A stretch of 44,876 nucleotides of DNA, taken from an uncultured Bacteroidota bacterium. GTDB taxonomy: Bacteria; Bacteroidota; Bacteroidia; Flavobacteriales; Flavobacteriaceae. The notes beneath the pieces are model-generated. The model saw nothing but the letters and a program-made list of their open reading frames with translations, did no database searches and was not told the DNA's origin. The DNA lies in contig CABYIO010000007.1 of NCBI GenBank assembly GCA_902519075.1, forward strand, positions 1-44,876, written 5' to 3'. Below are positions 8,797 through 18,083 of this stretch, in pieces; within the stretch, counting starts at the first letter, position 1, and each line of letters opens with the position of its first letter. The position numbers and the translations under genes were made by a program.

Positions 8797-10554
8797 TTGA
8801 ATGAATTAAAATATTTAAATAAATACTTACTAAAGTATAAAACTAATCTGTTATTAGGTTTTTGTATAATTATTATTGCAAGGATTTTATTATTATTCAC
8901 ACCTGGATTAATCAGAGAATCTGTAAATGTTGTAGACGAATATAGAAAGGGAAATATAATTGGGATTGATATAGTTCAAACTGAATTAGTTGAAAATATT
9001 TTTTTAATTTTATTAGCTGCCATTTCAGCTGGTATTTTTACTTTTTTAACAAGGCAGACTATAATTAATGTTTCTAGATATGTAGAGTTTGATTTAAAAA
9101 ATGAGATTTACATTCAATACCAAAAATTATCTCTAAGTTTTTATAAAAAAAATCAAACCGGAGACTTAATGAATAGGATTAGCGAAGACGTTTCTAGAGT
9201 TAGAATGTATTTTGGACCTGCCATAATGTATTCAATAAATACCATAACTCTACTAATCATTACATTTTTTTACATGTACCGGCAATCTCCTGAATTAACT
9301 TTTTATACGATAAGCCCTCTTCCAGTTCTTTCATTTGCAATCTATAAATTAAGCGGTATTATAAACATTAGAAGTAGAATAGTTCAAGAATCTTTATCCA
9401 AACTTTCATCTTTTACTCAAGAAGTTTTTACTGGAATTCAAATTGTAAAATCTTATGCTATACAAAATATTAAATCAAATCAGTTTGATAATCTTTCAAA
9501 GGAAAACAAAGAAAATCAAATAAGCCTTGTAAAAATGCAGGCATTATTTTTTCCTTTAATGATTCTACTAATTGGTCTAAGTAATGTTTTCGTAATATAC
9601 ATAGGTGGCAAACAATATCTAGAAGGCAAGATTGAAAGCATAGGAATTATCGCTGAGTTTATAATATATGTTAACATGTTAACATGGCCTGTAGCTTCTT
9701 TGGGATGGATTAGTTCAATTATTCAGCAAGCAGAAGCATCACAAAAAAGAATAAATGAGTTTTTGAAGGAAAAATCAGAAATTATTAATAATCCAAAAGG
9801 TTTTAAAAAAATAATTGGAAAAATTGAATTTGCAAATGTTTCATTTATGTACTCTGAATCAAAAATTCAGGCTTTAGAAAATTTAAGTTTTATTATTAAT
9901 AAAAAAGAGTCTCTTGGATTGATTGGGGTTACCGGGTCAGGTAAAACAACTTTACTGAAGCTAATCACAAGAAGCTTCAACCTTGATTCTGGAAAGATCC
10001 TAATAGATGGTAAAAACATTAATGAATTTGACATAGAAAGCCTAAGAAAACAAATTGGAATTGTTCCTCAAGATTCTTTTCTTTTTTCTGATTCTATAAT
10101 AAATAATATTCGTTTTGGAAAGGAGAAAGCAAGCTTAAAGGAAGTTGAACAGGTATGTAAAATTGCTGGTATTCATAACGAAATTATAAAATTCAAAGAT
10201 AGATATGATACAATTTTAGGTGAAAGAGGTGTCAACTTAAGTGGGGGCCAAAAACAAAGAATTTGTATTGCCAGAGCATTAATTAAAAAACCTAAAATTT
10301 TAATTTTAGATGATTGTCTTTCAGCTTTAGATACTGAAACTGAAAAAAAAATTATTCAATCTTTAAAAAAATACATAATTAATACTACAACAATTATATC
10401 AAGTCACAGATTATCATCAGTTCAAAATTTAAATAAGATTATTATTCTGAAAGAAGGAAAAATAATTCAAAAGGGTAATCACGAGAAATTGATTAATCAA
10501 AAAGGCTATTATAAAGAGTTATATTACAAACAGCTTACGAAAAAAGATGATTAG
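8797..10554 (+). CDS. ABC exporter half-transporter (MdlA/MsbA-like)
   Basis: An inner-membrane exporter subunit of 585 residues with a six-helix transmembrane domain (about 1-310) fused to a nucleotide-binding domain. Visible motifs are Walker A GVTGSGKTT (377-385), signature LSGGQKQR, Walker B LILDD (Asp505, Asp506) and a D-loop SALD. The residue after the Walker B aspartate is Asp, not the usual catalytic Glu. This is seen in asymmetric heterodimeric exporters and in MdlA-type proteins. No partner half-transporter is adjacent. The start is TTG at 8797: there is no in-frame ATG nearby, and the ATG at 8801 is out of frame and stops after two codons. The substrate is unknown. Confidence 0.88.
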   Translation: MNELKYLNKYLLKYKTNLLLGFCIIIIARILLLFTPGLIRESVNVVDEYRKGNIIGIDIVQTELVENIFLILLAAISAGIFTFLTRQTIINVSRYVEFDLKNEIYIQYQKLSLSFYKKNQTGDLMNRISEDVSRVRMYFGPAIMYSINTITLLIITFFYMYRQSPELTFYTISPLPVLSFAIYKLSGIINIRSRIVQESLSKLSSFTQEVFTGIQIVKSYAIQNIKSNQFDNLSKENKENQISLVKMQALFFPLMILLIGLSNVFVIYIGGKQYLEGKIESIGIIAEFIIYVNMLTWPVASLGWISSIIQQAEASQKRINEFLKEKSEIINNPKGFKKIIGKIEFANVSFMYSESKIQALENLSFIINKKESLGLIGVTGSGKTTLLKLITRSFNLDSGKILIDGKNINEFDIESLRKQIGIVPQDSFLFSDSIINNIRFGKEKASLKEVEQVCKIAGIHNEIIKFKDRYDTILGERGVNLSGGQKQRICIARALIKKPKILILDDCLSALDTETEKKIIQSLKKYIINTTTIISSHRLSSVQNLNKIIILKEGKIIQKGNHEKLINQKGYYKELYYKQLTKKDD

Positions 10555-10568
10555 AATTTATTGATTTA

Positions 10569-10585
10569 TTAAAAAAATTTTTTAA
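10569..10585. terminator. Possible terminator hairpin after the ABC transporter gene
   Basis: Eight-nt complementary arms TTAAAAAA and TTTTTTAA around one base, 15 nt after the stop codon and followed by AT-rich sequence. The stem holds no G or C, so in this AT-rich genome it may be chance. Confidence 0.3.
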
Positions 10586-10616
10586 TTTATTAATTCAAAC
10601 ATAAAATTTTAAGAAG

Positions 10617-11003
10617 ATGGAGAGAGAAGAAATTTTTTCAAAAGTGCTTAGGGCTGGCAGAAGAACCTATTTTTTTGATGTTAGATCTACGAAAGCAGGA
10701 GACTATTACCTAACCCTTACGGAAAGTAAAAAATTCACAAATGAAGATGGTTCATTCCACTACAAAAAACATAAAATCTACTTATACAAAGAAGATTTCA
10801 GCGAATTTTCTAGTATTCTTAATGAAATGACAAGTTATGTTATTTCTGAAAAAGGTGAAGAAGTAATTAGTGAAAGACATCAAAAAGACTTCAAAAAGGA
10901 AGAGAATACAGACGCAATGCAAGAATCAGATGATGATAAAAAGGAAGACGATGGTGACGGATCATCAAATGAATTCACTGATGTTGAATTTGATGACATT
11001 TAA
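10617..11003 (+). CDS. DUF3276 (PUR-alpha-like nucleic-acid-binding) protein
   Basis: A 128-residue cytosolic protein. Residues about 1-90 form a single PUR domain (GRRTYFFDVRSTKAGDYYLTL, then KKHKIYLYKEDF), the bacterial DUF3276 family related to eukaryotic Pur-alpha. Family members bind single-stranded nucleic acid; the cellular role in Bacteroidota is unsettled. The tail from about residue 95 is very acidic and probably disordered (SDDDKKEDDGDG). The gene ends 13 nt before the M14 peptidase start, so the two may be co-transcribed. Confidence 0.85.
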   Translation: MEREEIFSKVLRAGRRTYFFDVRSTKAGDYYLTLTESKKFTNEDGSFHYKKHKIYLYKEDFSEFSSILNEMTSYVISEKGEEVISERHQKDFKKEENTDAMQESDDDKKEDDGDGSSNEFTDVEFDDI

Positions 11004-11016
11004 TCCGATTACCAAA

Positions 11017-13527
11017 ATGAGATTTATTTTACTTACACTATTTATTTGTGCAGGGGTTTATGCGCAAAATACCACTAATGATCTTGATTATTATTTCTCA
11101 GAATTAGATTTTGGAACAATAGAATCAAATATTCCTACCCCAAAAGAAATTATTGGTCATGAGGTTGGAGAATGGCATGTTTCACATGATAAGCTTGTTC
11201 AATATATGTATGCCCTAGCTAATGCATCGGACAGAATTACAATTGAAGATAGAGGCAAAACATTTGAAGGGCGACGAATTATACTTCTTACAATTACTTC
11301 AGAAAATAACCAGACACATATAGATAAAATTTTAGAAAAACATAAAAAAATAACTGATTATCAACAAAACATAAAAATCGATGATCAGCCTATTATTGTC
11401 TATCAGGGATTTTCAATTCATGGTAATGAAGCAAGTGGTTCAAATGCTAGTCTATTATTAGCATACTATTTAGCTGCTTCAAACAGTGAGTTTGTAAAAA
11501 ATCTACTCGAAAATTCTGTTATATTATTAGATCCCTCAATGAATCCAGATGGCTTACAAAGGTTTGCTTATTGGGCAAATACCAATAGAAATGTAAATTT
11601 AACATCTGATCCCAATGATAGGGAATATAATGAAATTTGGCCAGGCGGTAGAACAAATCACTATTGGTTTGATTTAAATAGAGATTGGTTGCCTGTTCAG
11701 CTGCCAGAATCTCAGGCAAGAATAAAAACTTTCAATAAGTGGATTCCCAATATTTTGACAGATCATCATGAAATGGGAACCAATGCTACATTCTTTTTTC
11801 AACCTGGAATTCCTTCAAGAACACATCCACTCACTCCAAATTTAAATCAAAAACTCACAAAAGAAATCGCAAAATTTCATGTTGAAAGTTTAGATAAGAT
11901 AGGATCTCTGTATTACTCTGAAGAAAGTTTTGATGATTTTTATTATGGAAAAGGGTCTACCTATCCAGATATTAATGGCTCAATAGGAATATTATTTGAA
12001 CAAGCAAGCTCAAGAGGTCATATTCAAGAATCTGATAACGGAATTTTGAAATTTCCTTTTACTATAAAAAATCAACTTACAACTGGAATTTCAACATTAA
12101 AAGCAGCAGTTGATCTAAGGCTAGATGTATTAAATTATCAAAAGACATTTTACTTAGAAGCTGCAAAGGAGGCAAGCAAATTTAAAAGTGAATCGATAAT
12201 ATTTGGAAATCCAAAGGACAAGTATAGAACAAATAAACTTGCAGAAATATTAAGAAGACATGAAATAAATATTTACAGCTTAGATAGTGATATAAAACAT
12301 AAAAATAAGATATACAAAAAAGGATATGCCTACATAGTTCCAAAAAATCAGAAAAAACATAGACTTATAAATGCAATGTTTGAAACAAGAACAACATTTT
12401 CAGATAGTCTATTTTATGATGTTTCATCATGGACCTTACCCCTAGCTTTCAACTTAGATTATGATTTAAATTTCAACAACACTAGTCATAAAAATAGTAT
12501 TGATAAAATTGACTACAATCAAAAATCAAATTTTGAAAAAAGTAATTATGCATTCTTAATGGAATGGCATGAATACTTGTCGCCAAAAGCATTAAATATG
12601 TTACTTGATAATGACATTATTGTAAAGACTGCATCTAAGAAATTTAAATTAGAGGGAAAAGAATATGATTATGGCACTATTTTAATACCCGTTCAAAACA
12701 ACAAACACATAGATCTTAATAAATTCTTAAAACAAGTTTCAAAAGAATGCCTGGTTGAAATAAATAGCGTTAAAACAGGTTATGCTGATGGCCCTGATTT
12801 AGGAAGTAATAATTTCAAAAGGATTCGTAAAAAAAATATTGCGTTACTGGTTGGAGATGGAATAAACGCATATGATGCTGGAGAAATATGGCATCTTCTT
12901 GATACAAGATTCCAAGTAAAATTAACGAAACTTGATATTAGTAATATCAAGCGAGTTGATTTAAGCAGATATACAACATTAATTGCCCCAAATAGCTCGA
13001 TTTCTGATCCCTCTATTACTGAAAAAATTAATAATTGGGTAAAATCCGGTGGAACACTGATTGGTTATAAAAATTCAATCAATTGGCTAAAAAAGAATAA
13101 ACTGATTGAGGCAAATGAAATAGAGAAAAATATTAATGCTAAAAATATCTCATTTGAGCAAAGAAATGCATTTTTTGGTGCTCAAAGAATAGGTGGAGCA
13201 ATCTTTAATACTAAAATTGACAGATCTCATCCAATAAATTTTGGCCAAACCAATACAACCATGCCTATTTTTAGAAACTCAACAATTTTTATTGAAAAAG
13301 ACAAGGAGAGTTATAAAAATCCAATTTTGTACACAAAAGACCCATTAATAAGTGGTTATATTTCTGATGAAAATATTAAACTACTTAAGTCCACAAGCCC
13401 ATTAAAAATAAATAGTATTGGAAAAGGAAAAGTGATTTACCTTACTGACAACACTAATTTTAGAGCCTTTTGGTATGGAACAAATAAAATTCTAATGAAT
13501 GCTATCTTTTTTAGCAGCATAATGTAA
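11017..13527 (+). CDS. Secreted M14 family zinc carboxypeptidase
   Basis: An exported metallopeptidase of 836 residues. The signal peptide begins at MRFILLTLFICAG and ends at VYAQ. The M14 domain (about 45-390) shows the zinc motif HGNEASG (His135, Glu138), NPDGLQRF, an LNRDW motif, DHHEMG supplying the third ligand (His250 or His251), and Glu328 in LFEQASSRGH as likely general base. A C-terminal region from about 608 (IALLVGDGINAYDAGEIWHLLD) resembles the class I amidotransferase-like fold often appended to this subfamily. I see no T9SS sorting domain, so a periplasmic location is likely. The same frame is open back to 10870, but that part overlaps the DUF3276 gene. The stop is 1 nt from that of convergent csaA. 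Confidence 0.9.
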   Translation: MRFILLTLFICAGVYAQNTTNDLDYYFSELDFGTIESNIPTPKEIIGHEVGEWHVSHDKLVQYMYALANASDRITIEDRGKTFEGRRIILLTITSENNQTHIDKILEKHKKITDYQQNIKIDDQPIIVYQGFSIHGNEASGSNASLLLAYYLAASNSEFVKNLLENSVILLDPSMNPDGLQRFAYWANTNRNVNLTSDPNDREYNEIWPGGRTNHYWFDLNRDWLPVQLPESQARIKTFNKWIPNILTDHHEMGTNATFFFQPGIPSRTHPLTPNLNQKLTKEIAKFHVESLDKIGSLYYSEESFDDFYYGKGSTYPDINGSIGILFEQASSRGHIQESDNGILKFPFTIKNQLTTGISTLKAAVDLRLDVLNYQKTFYLEAAKEASKFKSESIIFGNPKDKYRTNKLAEILRRHEINIYSLDSDIKHKNKIYKKGYAYIVPKNQKKHRLINAMFETRTTFSDSLFYDVSSWTLPLAFNLDYDLNFNNTSHKNSIDKIDYNQKSNFEKSNYAFLMEWHEYLSPKALNMLLDNDIIVKTASKKFKLEGKEYDYGTILIPVQNNKHIDLNKFLKQVSKECLVEINSVKTGYADGPDLGSNNFKRIRKKNIALLVGDGINAYDAGEIWHLLDTRFQVKLTKLDISNIKRVDLSRYTTLIAPNSSISDPSITEKINNWVKSGGTLIGYKNSINWLKKNKLIEANEIEKNINAKNISFEQRNAFFGAQRIGGAIFNTKIDRSHPINFGQTNTTMPIFRNSTIFIEKDKESYKNPILYTKDPLISGYISDENIKLLKSTSPLKINSIGKGKVIYLTDNTNFRAFWYGTNKILMNAIFFSSIM

Positions 13528-13528
13528 G

Positions 13529-13858
13529 TTATGCTATCTTAAGACCGTTAGCTATTTTATTATTTGGAGTAATCAAAACCACTGAATCTCCTTCGACAAC
13601 TCCCAAAACTAAACATTCACTCATGAAGTTAGCTATCTGTTTTTTAGGAAAGTTTACAACAGCTATAACCTGAAAATTAACCAACATTTCGATAGTATAA
13701 TTTTTTGTTATTTGTGCAGATGATTTTAAAATACCTAATTCGCCAAAATCAATTTTTAATTTGTAAGATGGATTAGTGGCTTCTTTAAAAACCTCAGCAT
13801 GAACAATGGTTCCAACCCTTATATCTAAATCCTTAAATGATTTAAACAAATTATCCAA
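13529..13858 (-). CDS. csaA: tRNA-binding-domain chaperone CsaA
   Basis: A small cytosolic homodimeric protein (109 residues) made of one EMAP/OB-fold tRNA-binding domain. It starts DLDIRVGTIVHAEVF and ends with the family pattern SECLVLGV...VVLITPNNKIANGLKIA. In Bacillus, CsaA is implicated in protein export and chaperone function and binds tRNA-like ligands. The gene begins 1 nt after an unknown membrane-protein gene. The stop codon is 1 nt from that of the convergent M14 peptidase gene. Confidence 0.9.
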   Translation of the reverse strand: MDNLFKSFKDLDIRVGTIVHAEVFKEATNPSYKLKIDFGELGILKSSAQITKNYTIEMLVNFQVIAVVNFPKKQIANFMSECLVLGVVEGDSVVLITPNNKIANGLKIA

Positions 13859-13859
13859 A

Positions 13860-14207
13860 TCAATTTTTTTTAGATCTATTTGCTATAAAGCTCTTTATAA
13901 ACGCAACTAATGCCATTAAAGTTGATAACATCATTAAAGAAACCCTTGTTATACCCATTATTCTGTCGCCCTCAATTGCACTCATTAGAGGCTTAATAAG
14001 ACCAAATAATATTAAAAAAGTTAATAATACAACTATATGAGCAATAATTTTATTTTCTTTCTTTAATCCAGAATTTAAAACTAAAATAATAACACCAAAA
14101 ACTACAGGTATCAAGGCTGTAGGAGAATAATCTACATCAATATAACCCCAAAGACCAAAAGAAATTAGCGTAACTGCGTTAACAAAACTTATTTTGTGTG
14201 GTTTCAT
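13860..14207 (-). CDS. Uncharacterised four-helix membrane protein
   Basis: I do not recognise a characterised family. The 115-residue protein has four evident hydrophobic segments: about 8-27, 29-47, 56-75 and 87-108. A short polar link (SAIEGDRIMG) separates the last two, and the C-terminus is basic (NRSKKN). Overall it resembles a small inner-membrane four-helix bundle. It is directly upstream of csaA (1-nt gap), so they share a transcript. It is divergent from the thioredoxin-fold gene, with only 46 nt between starts. It is a real gene by position and composition; the function is unknown. Confidence 0.7.
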   Translation of the reverse strand: MKPHKISFVNAVTLISFGLWGYIDVDYSPTALIPVVFGVIILVLNSGLKKENKIIAHIVVLLTFLILFGLIKPLMSAIEGDRIMGITRVSLMMLSTLMALVAFIKSFIANRSKKN

Positions 14208-14253
14208 AAAATTATTTTTCGTAAAATTACAACTAAAATATTTTATAAAAAAA

Positions 14254-14808
14254 ATGGCAAGAACTCCGTCAAATATGGTAAGCCTAGGAACAAAGGCTGC
14301 AGATTTTTCACTTTATGATGTGATAAGTGAAGAACAAAAAAACCTAAATGAATTAAAAGGAAAAAGTGGTTCCGTAATAATGTTTATTTGTAACCATTGT
14401 CCTTACGTAAAACATGTAAATAAAACGATTGTAAATCTAGCTAATAAGTTTAAAGATAGTGACATAAATTTTATTGCGATTTCTAGTAATGATGTTATTA
14501 ATTATCCGGAAGATAGTCCTGAATTAATGAAGGTTAATGCATATGAGAATAATTTCATATTTCCATATCTCTACGACGAATCTCAGGAAATCGCGAAGAA
14601 ATATGATGCTGCATGCACTCCAGATTTTTATTTATATGATTGTGAATTAAATCTTATATACAGAGGTCAACTTGATGACTCTAGGCCTGGTAATGGAATT
14701 GAATGTAATGGTGATGATTTAGATTATGCTATTAATTGTTTAATTTCAAATACCGAAAATAACAGAGTTCAAAAACCAAGTATTGGCTGTAATATTAAAT
14801 GGAAATAA
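14254..14808 (+). CDS. Thioredoxin-fold peroxiredoxin-like protein (AhpC/TSA family)
   Basis: A 184-residue thiol protein with a redox motif CNHCPYVKHV near residue 45 in the position of the thioredoxin CxxC. It has the AhpC/TSA layout (GTKAADFSLYDV, SGSVIMFICNHC, INFIAISSNDV, then CTPDFYLYD with the cis-Pro region). No signal peptide is seen, so it is probably cytosolic. The start at 14254 is chosen because the upstream extension (14194) would run into the divergent gene and lacks family similarity. Its stop codon directly abuts, with no spacer, the stop codon of the convergent prolyl-isomerase gene. Confidence 0.85.
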   Translation: MARTPSNMVSLGTKAADFSLYDVISEEQKNLNELKGKSGSVIMFICNHCPYVKHVNKTIVNLANKFKDSDINFIAISSNDVINYPEDSPELMKVNAYENNFIFPYLYDESQEIAKKYDAACTPDFYLYDCELNLIYRGQLDDSRPGNGIECNGDDLDYAINCLISNTENNRVQKPSIGCNIKWK

Positions 14809-15738
14809 TTACTCTGCTGATATTAGCTCAACTTCAAAAAATAAGGTGGCATTAGGAGGAATTACTCCACCTGCACCTGATGCACCGTAAGCTAAATCAC
14901 TAGGTATTATAAAACTTGCCTTGTCTCCGATACCAAGCAATGAAATTCCTTCATCCCAACCTTTGATTACCTGTCCAATGCCTAATGTAAATTCGATAGG
15001 TTGATTTCTTTTAAATGAGGAATCGAATACGGTTCCGTCCAATAACATTCCTTTGTAGTGAACCTTGACTTTATTTCCATTTGAAGGTTTTTGGGAATTA
15101 TTTTCTTTTTCAAACTTATATAGTAATCCAGAAGTAGTTTTTGAAAAACCTTTTGAAAGATCTTTTAGCATTTTAAGCTCCTTTTCATTTTCTTTTTTAA
15201 TTCTGTCAGCTTTTGATTTATTGAATTCTTCAAAGGATTTAGCTGCATCAAAAGCTTTAGCCTTGTCACCAACAGCATTAATTTTGATAGAAATGATTTC
15301 ATCATTTTGCGATATAGAATTAACAACATCCATTCCATCTATAACATTTCCAAATACAGTATGTTTATTATCTAACCAGGGTGTTTCAACATGAGTTATA
15401 AAAAACTGACTTCCGTTAGTTGATGGCCCTGCATTAGCCATAGAAATAATTCCAGGACGGTCATGCTTAAGGTCGTTGTGAAATTCATCGTCAAACTTAT
15501 AGCCTGGATCACCGGTACCCGTTCCTAGTGGGCATCCAGCTTGAATCATAAAGTCATTAATTACCCTATGAAATTTTAGCCCATTGTAATATGCTTCGCC
15601 TAAAGGCTTAATTGAATTATTAATTACCCCCAAAGATAAACCAACAAAATTACCAACGGTACCAGGTGTTTTTTCAAATTCTAACTCTATTTTTATTTCG
15701 CCTTTTGATGTAGAAATAATTGCAAATAAGCCTTTCAT
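14809..15738 (-). CDS. Cyclophilin-FKBP fusion peptidylprolyl isomerase
   Basis: Two unrelated prolyl-isomerase folds in one 309-residue polypeptide. Residues about 1-165 are a cyclophilin ([40 protein letters not shown]). A charged helical linker (about 165-210) follows. Residues about 215-309 are an FKBP domain ([47 protein letters not shown]). This cyclophilin-first arrangement matches the dual-family immunophilins described from Flavobacterium. No clear signal peptide is present, so a cytosolic role in folding is likely. It lies 42 nt downstream of recQ on the same strand. Confidence 0.93.
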   Translation of the reverse strand: MKGLFAIISTSKGEIKIELEFEKTPGTVGNFVGLSLGVINNSIKPLGEAYYNGLKFHRVINDFMIQAGCPLGTGTGDPGYKFDDEFHNDLKHDRPGIISMANAGPSTNGSQFFITHVETPWLDNKHTVFGNVIDGMDVVNSISQNDEIISIKINAVGDKAKAFDAAKSFEEFNKSKADRIKKENEKELKMLKDLSKGFSKTTSGLLYKFEKENNSQKPSNGNKVKVHYKGMLLDGTVFDSSFKRNQPIEFTLGIGQVIKGWDEGISLLGIGDKASFIIPSDLAYGASGAGGVIPPNATLFFEVELISAE

Positions 15739-15780
15739 AATATTAATTTTTTTGCGAATATATTAATAAAAATGGTATAA

Positions 15781-17967
15781 TTAATTGGCTAAATCACTTA
15801 AAAATTTTATCCTAAAAAGTTTTAATTCAAACTCATCATACTCACCATCAAATTCCTTCAATGCCATCTCTATATTATCTGATTCTGATTCAATGAAATA
15901 GTCATGTAATTCAACCTGTTGATCTTCATCTAAATAATCTTCGATACAATATGAAATGTCTAGTTTTGTGCCTGAATAAACTATTGTTTCCATCTCTGAA
16001 ATTAATTCTAATAAATCAATTGATTTTGACTGAGCTATATCTTCAATTGATAAATTGCGGTCAACACTCTGAATTATAAATAGTTTTAAAGACGAATTTT
16101 TTCCAGCAGACTTTACTACTAAGTCATCAGGCCTTGTAATATTGTTTTGCTCAACATATTCTGATATTAGTTCTAAAAATTCTTTTCCATATTTTTTTGA
16201 TTTTCCCTCTCCTACTCCAAAAATTGATGATAATTCATCAAATTTTATGGGATATCTTATTGTCATTTCAACAAGAGAGGGATCCTGAAATATTACATAT
16301 GGTGGTATGGATTTTATATGAGCAATTTTTTTTCTCAGATCTTTTAACTTATTAAGCAAATTAAGATCTCCTGATTCTGTAGAAGTTATAGCTGGAGATT
16401 CTTTAAAATCAGCTTTATTTTCGATTTCAGGGATTAATAATTCTGTTGGTTTATTTAAATATCCCAGTCCTTTTTCTGTGATAGAAAGTGAGCCAAAATT
16501 TTCGATCTTTTTTGAAAGCATATTTTCAACTCTTAAATACCACAATAAACCATTCCAAAAGTATTCGTCATTTGATTTTCCAGATCCAAAATGTTTATTA
16601 TCGATAATATTATGAGATACAAGAAGTGCGCTATTTTTTCCAATCAAAATATTCACAATATCTTTTTGTTTGTAAATTGATTTGGTTTCTAAAATTAAAT
16701 TTAAAATGACAACTAATTGTTGTTTAACATTAATTTTATTTTTAGGGCTTTGCATATTATCATCCATCAATCTCCCTTCCCCAGTTTCAGAATCAAAGTA
16801 TTCACCAAAATAATTTAACAGATATTTTCTTCTGCTTAATGATGTTTGACAATAGGCAACAACTTCTTCAAGATGTAATGAAGCAATATCTTTTTCAGCT
16901 TTATTTTTAGATTCTAAAAACTTCTCTAGTTTTTCAATATCCTTGTAAGAATAATATGCTAAACAATGTCCTTCACCTCCATCCCTTCCCGCTCTTCCCG
17001 TTTCTTGGTAATACCCCTCAAGACTCTTAGCAATATCATAATGGATCACAAATCTTATGTCGGGTTTATCTATACCCATTCCAAAAGCTATTGTTGCAAC
17101 AACAATATCAACATCCTCCATTAAAAAAGCATCTTGGTTTTGATTTCTTACCTTGGAATCTAATCCCGCATGATAAGGAACAGATTTAATGTTGTTTAAA
17201 ACTAATAATTCAGAAATCTCTTCAACTTTTTTTCTACTCAAGCAATAAATTATTCCTGATTTACCATTCCTATTTTTTATAAATTTTATCAGATCATTAT
17301 TAATTTGGGCTGTTTTTGGTCTTACATCGTAAAATAAGTTAGGTCTATTAAATGATGATTTAAAAATATTAGCGTCAGTAATTTCAATATTTTTTAATAT
17401 GTCAGACTGAACTTTTGGAGTAGCGGTTGCAGTTAATGCTATTACAGGAAGAGAATTGTCAATTTTATTTATTGTATTTCTGATATTTCTATACTCTGGT
17501 CTAAAGTCATGCCCCCATTCACTTATGCAATGAGCTTCATCAATGGCCAAAAATGAAATTTTAACAGATTTTAAAAAATCGATATTTCTGGATTTTGTTA
17601 GAGATTCAGGCGCCAAATACAAAAGCTTAGTTTTATTATTTTTTACATCAGCTTTAACCTGATTAACCTCATCTGTGCTGAGTGATGAATTTAAAACATG
17701 TGCAATACTATTTTCTTCTGAAAAACCTCTCACTGAGTCAACTTGATTCTTCATTAGAGCAATTAAAGGGGATATTACAATTGCTGTACCTTCTAATAAC
17801 AATGCTGGTAGTTGATAACATAGTGATTTACCACCACCTGTAGGCATAATAACAAAGGTGTTTTTCTGATTTAAAATATTTAGTATTACTTCCTTTTGAT
17901 TACCCTTGAAATCATCAAATCCAAAAGTTTTTTGAAGACAAGTTAAAACTAGTTTATCATACTCCAT
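15781..17967 (-). CDS. recQ: ATP-dependent DNA helicase RecQ
   Basis: A 3'-5' DNA helicase of recombination and repair, 728 residues. Superfamily 2 motifs are clear: Walker A PTGGGKSLCYQLPA, DEAH box with AIDEAHCISEWGHDFRPEY, TATATP, and motif VI YYQETGRAGRDGG. The RQC region begins near the single Cys of AYCQTSLSRRKYLLNYFGE, but the remaining zinc-ligand cysteines of E. coli RecQ are absent. An HRDC-like domain lies at about 530-620 (IPPYVIFQDPSL, GVGEGKSKKYG). It is divergent from the kdsD-like gene across 116 nt, the longest non-coding gap in the window. No clear promoter is visible there. Confidence 0.94.
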   Translation of the reverse strand: MEYDKLVLTCLQKTFGFDDFKGNQKEVILNILNQKNTFVIMPTGGGKSLCYQLPALLLEGTAIVISPLIALMKNQVDSVRGFSEENSIAHVLNSSLSTDEVNQVKADVKNNKTKLLYLAPESLTKSRNIDFLKSVKISFLAIDEAHCISEWGHDFRPEYRNIRNTINKIDNSLPVIALTATATPKVQSDILKNIEITDANIFKSSFNRPNLFYDVRPKTAQINNDLIKFIKNRNGKSGIIYCLSRKKVEEISELLVLNNIKSVPYHAGLDSKVRNQNQDAFLMEDVDIVVATIAFGMGIDKPDIRFVIHYDIAKSLEGYYQETGRAGRDGGEGHCLAYYSYKDIEKLEKFLESKNKAEKDIASLHLEEVVAYCQTSLSRRKYLLNYFGEYFDSETGEGRLMDDNMQSPKNKINVKQQLVVILNLILETKSIYKQKDIVNILIGKNSALLVSHNIIDNKHFGSGKSNDEYFWNGLLWYLRVENMLSKKIENFGSLSITEKGLGYLNKPTELLIPEIENKADFKESPAITSTESGDLNLLNKLKDLRKKIAHIKSIPPYVIFQDPSLVEMTIRYPIKFDELSSIFGVGEGKSKKYGKEFLELISEYVEQNNITRPDDLVVKSAGKNSSLKLFIIQSVDRNLSIEDIAQSKSIDLLELISEMETIVYSGTKLDISYCIEDYLDEDQQVELHDYFIESESDNIEMALKEFDGEYDEFELKLFRIKFLSDLAN

Positions 17968-18083
17968 TTTCTTAAATGAATAAAATAAGGTTACTTTAAG
18001 TTAAAACAATCTTTTTTGATTTAAGAAATTCTTTAATAAAATTTTTGTTTTTTTGCATTATATATAAACATTCCTTTTTGAAG

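Noticed and set aside
10870-11016. N-terminal extension of the M14 peptidase
   Set aside because: It overlaps the DUF3276 coding sequence in another frame. The signal peptide begins at 11017, so the extension is not translated.
14254-17967. Redox or DNA-repair defence island suggested by thioredoxin-fold, recQ and unknown membrane protein genes
   Set aside because: The genes are ordinary housekeeping families on different strands with no effector, nuclease or sensor components typical of defence systems.
17968-18083. Promoters in the recQ/kdsD divergent gap
   Set aside because: No TAnnTTTG match was found on either strand in the gap, although both genes must be transcribed from near here.
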